Shown here: one piece after another, positions 21,101-22,486 of the stretch | Layout: every line of letters begins with the position of its first letter | Numbering within the stretch: position 1 is the first letter of the stretch | From: an uncultured bacterium | Lineage (GTDB): Bacteria > Patescibacteriota > Minisyncoccia > Moranbacterales > GWC2-37-73 | Length of the DNA: 22,486 nucleotides | Assembly (NCBI GenBank): GCA_903866285.1 | Contig: CAIPMZ010000027.1 | Coordinates: forward strand, 1 to 22,486 | Reading direction: 5' to 3' | Position numbers and translations under genes: made by a program | The notes under the pieces: model-generated | What the model was told of the DNA's origin: nothing | Database searches by the model: none | The model's input: the letters and a program-made list of their open reading frames with translations, nothing else

Positions 21101-21283
21101 GTATCCACATTCAAATATGCATCAAAGAGGACAAGCTAAAACTTGTTCCAATCATGACCTTTAGTGGGCTATTCGGCGCACGTGATTGGAACACTTTGGT
21201 GTTTTCTTGAATGTGGATACCGTCGGGTAGTCCTCTCAAGAGAATATTCCCGGCGACTTTAATTTATTGAAGTCGTTTTTATA
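21101..21283 (+). ncRNA. Structured RNA of about 180 nt, unknown family
   Basis: A perfect 14-bp closing stem, GTATCCACATTCAA with TTGAATGTGGATAC (21101-21114/21207-21220), encloses a large internal loop. An 11-bp inner stem follows (TGTTCCAATCA/TGATTGGAACA, 21144-21154/21183-21193, extended by a G-U and a G-C pair), with AAAAC/GTTTT possible between the two. A second hairpin, CGTCGGG/CCCGGCG, abuts the closing stem (21221-21227/21249-21255). A terminator follows. A stem, central bubble, stem layout recalls 6S RNA, but this is not established. The next gene starts 6 nt after the RNA, so it may also be a leader. Confidence 0.65.
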
Positions 21284-21288
21284 TTTTT
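21254..21288 (+). terminator. Intrinsic terminator directly before the protease-like gene
   Basis: CGACTT (21254-21259) pairs with AAGTCG (21270-21275), followed by TTTTTATATTTTT. The start codon at 21289 comes directly after the T-run, so it either ends the RNA or controls the gene. Confidence 0.7.
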
Positions 21289-22371
21289 ATGAATGAAAAA
21301 AGGGATGAGCAAGAAAAAATGCGAACTAATAGCGATAAACGGAATATCATAGGAATAGTTATTATTCTGGGGTTTGTAGCGCTTACTTTTTTGATAAATT
21401 ATAAAAATGAAAACACATCAATTCCCTCCGGTGCAAAAAGAGGTATCGAGGATCTAAAGGGGCGGTTAAGTGAAATTTTGGAACTCGAAAACAATCATGA
21501 ATTTGGAAAAATATACGATAGTTATTATTCTCCAGAAACTAAAGCAAGGCTAAAAAGGGATGCCTATATAAATGATGCAGAAGGTTATTTTAAGGATAAA
21601 GTATTTCTTAGTAAAATCGTTATCAATGATGCAAAGATAGACGGAGATGCGGGTTATATTGATAGGACAAGGGTTAATTGTTCAGATGAAAATTGTACAA
21701 GCAAAAATGAAACCAGAAGCTATAAGAAATTTGTTTATGTGGACAATAATTGGCAAATGGTCGTAGAAGAAAAGCCAATTACCTGCATAAGAAATACTGG
21801 CTATGATATGCCAGAAGAATTTAAGCGTGCACTTAGTTTAATTGCTCAACGCTCAATTCAAGCGGATACGGCAAGATCACGAATTTGGGGGTCCTTTGTA
21901 AGTGATGCTGAGAATTGTCTCAATATCCAATATGCAAAATCATCAGATAATATTTCAGATGCAGAAGGCATGTTTGTTTTTGCTCCATCTCAATCTATGG
22001 AAAAATTTGATATTATTGTTTCTCCAAAATATAAGGCAAAGGATGATTTATTGACTGCCATCTTGTTAATTCATGAAATTGTTCATGTTAGGGACTTTAT
22101 AAATGATCAAAACAGTGGCGGATCAACAGGTTGTTTTGAGACAGAAGCGAATGCATTTTCAACTCAAAACTACTTTGCCAGCATTTTAAATCAAGAAGAA
22201 ATGGACTCAATAAACTCCCGGGTTTTAACACGCACATCAGACGAGGCTCAGCAAATATTATATGTATTTAGCTCAATACCGAAATTTAAAGGCGACAACT
22301 ATAATGAGAAGGCTTTGAATTTTGTTAAGGCTAGCCCGGCTTATCAAGAACAATGCAAGGGCAGGGAATAA
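21289..22371 (+). CDS. Membrane-anchored HExxH protein, putative metalloprotease
   Basis: A 360-aa protein with one membrane helix (about 19-36), so most of it should be outside the membrane. Residues 52-165 resemble an NTF2-like fold (FGKIYDSYYSPETKARL to NNWQMVVEEKP) with Cys131/Cys136 as a possible disulfide. Residues 175-360 carry LLIHEIVHVRDF (HEIVH at 262-266) and, 18-20 residues later, CFETEANAF, whose Glu could be the third zinc ligand as in gluzincins. No specific peptidase family was recognised. It is the only + strand gene of the element and has its own upstream RNA and downstream terminator. It could process surface proteins of the host. Confidence 0.65.
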   Translation: MNEKRDEQEKMRTNSDKRNIIGIVIILGFVALTFLINYKNENTSIPSGAKRGIEDLKGRLSEILELENNHEFGKIYDSYYSPETKARLKRDAYINDAEGYFKDKVFLSKIVINDAKIDGDAGYIDRTRVNCSDENCTSKNETRSYKKFVYVDNNWQMVVEEKPITCIRNTGYDMPEEFKRALSLIAQRSIQADTARSRIWGSFVSDAENCLNIQYAKSSDNISDAEGMFVFAPSQSMEKFDIIVSPKYKAKDDLLTAILLIHEIVHVRDFINDQNSGGSTGCFETEANAFSTQNYFASILNQEEMDSINSRVLTRTSDEAQQILYVFSSIPKFKGDNYNEKALNFVKASPAYQEQCKGRE

Positions 22372-22421
22372 TTAATGTTGATATTTCTAATACTGGTGTT
22401 AAAATGCTATAATTTTAATAT

Positions 22422-22458
22422 AAAAACACTTATGAAATATTCATAAGTGTTTTTATAT
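22422..22458 (+). terminator. Intrinsic terminator
   Basis: AAAAACACTTATGA (22422-22435) pairs perfectly with TCATAAGTGTTTTT (22441-22454) around AATAT. An extended -10-like TGCTATAAT lies just before it (22406-22414) but would start transcription at the hairpin itself. Confidence 0.85.
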
Positions 22459-22486
22459 AGCCAACCCACAATAATATTACAGAGAG

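Larger units (their letters stand above)
16145..22486. mobile_element. Integrative element at tRNA-Asn, right part beyond window
   Basis: A large serine recombinase ends within the tRNA-Asn 3' end, the usual position for an integrase next to its attachment site. Beyond it come a RepA-like AAA ATPase, an HD hydrolase, small unknown proteins, a membrane-anchored protease-like protein and two structured RNAs, all unlike the housekeeping genes on the left. No second copy of the tRNA 3' end was found up to 22486, so the far attachment site is either outside the window or lost. Element type (plasmid-like or phage-like) cannot be decided: no capsid, terminase or conjugation gene is seen. Confidence 0.65.

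Noticed and set aside
1..22486. Recoded UGA (code 25)
   Set aside because: All recognised proteins are full length with UGA as stop, and no gene is interrupted by in-frame UGA.

Overview
The window looks like a chromosomal segment of a Patescibacteria/CPR bacterium, probably a Parcubacteria-type lineage; this is inferred, since no rRNA is present. The evidence is: a dnaG-rpoD pair next to short genes with few Shine-Dalgarno sites; intergenic tandem repeats and GC-rich palindromes of the CCTGCC/GGCAGG type; a tRNA gene carrying a group I intron; and a serine-recombinase element placed at that tRNA. All genes read through with UGA as a stop, so the recoded (UGA = Gly) CPR lineages are unlikely.

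Region 1 (1-4171) is a DpnII-type restriction-modification cassette. A small HTH controller, a PD-(D/E)XK/DUF5655 protein, a Dam-family GATC methylase, a DpnII-family endonuclease and a second methyltransferase with an HPPY motif form one tight + strand operon, with gaps of 1-6 nt. The operon lies between two inverted copies of a 171-nt multi-hairpin repeat. Of this, 146 bp are identical, while a 17-nt hairpin in each copy keeps its fold but has a different sequence. A third, degraded copy lies at 5960-6015.

Region 2 (4172-8575) holds a membrane-anchored ferritin-like DUF2202 protein, a secreted Gln-rich protein, a bestrophin/DUF4239-like membrane protein, a TfoX N-domain protein and a short TspO/MBR protein, with terminators and many small repeats between them.

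Region 3 (8576-15151) holds the housekeeping genes dnaG (with a repeat-like in-frame insert) and rpoD (with a long Lys-rich tail), then a convergent HtrA/DegQ-type protease. Gene remnants flank the protease: 16 codons of a short-chain dehydrogenase on one side and 73 codons of an ABC exporter on the other. Two small minus-strand genes of unknown function follow.

Region 4 (15280-16194) is a tRNA-Asn(GUU) locus. A strong promoter precedes repeated fragments of the tRNA 5' half, then a GIY-YIG nuclease gene whose last codons and stop lie inside the tRNA. The tRNA itself is split in its anticodon loop by a 377-nt group I intron.

Region 5 (16145 to the window end) appears to be an integrative element. 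A large serine recombinase gene ends inside the tRNA 3' end on the opposite strand. Beyond it lie an HD hydrolase with the RelA/SpoT HDxxED motif, a RepA-like AAA ATPase, a 54-aa protein, a probable winged-helix protein and a membrane-anchored HExxH protein. Two structured RNAs without a recognised family, each with a promoter and an intrinsic terminator, lie between these genes. They are the best candidates for something undescribed. The far end of the element is outside the window.
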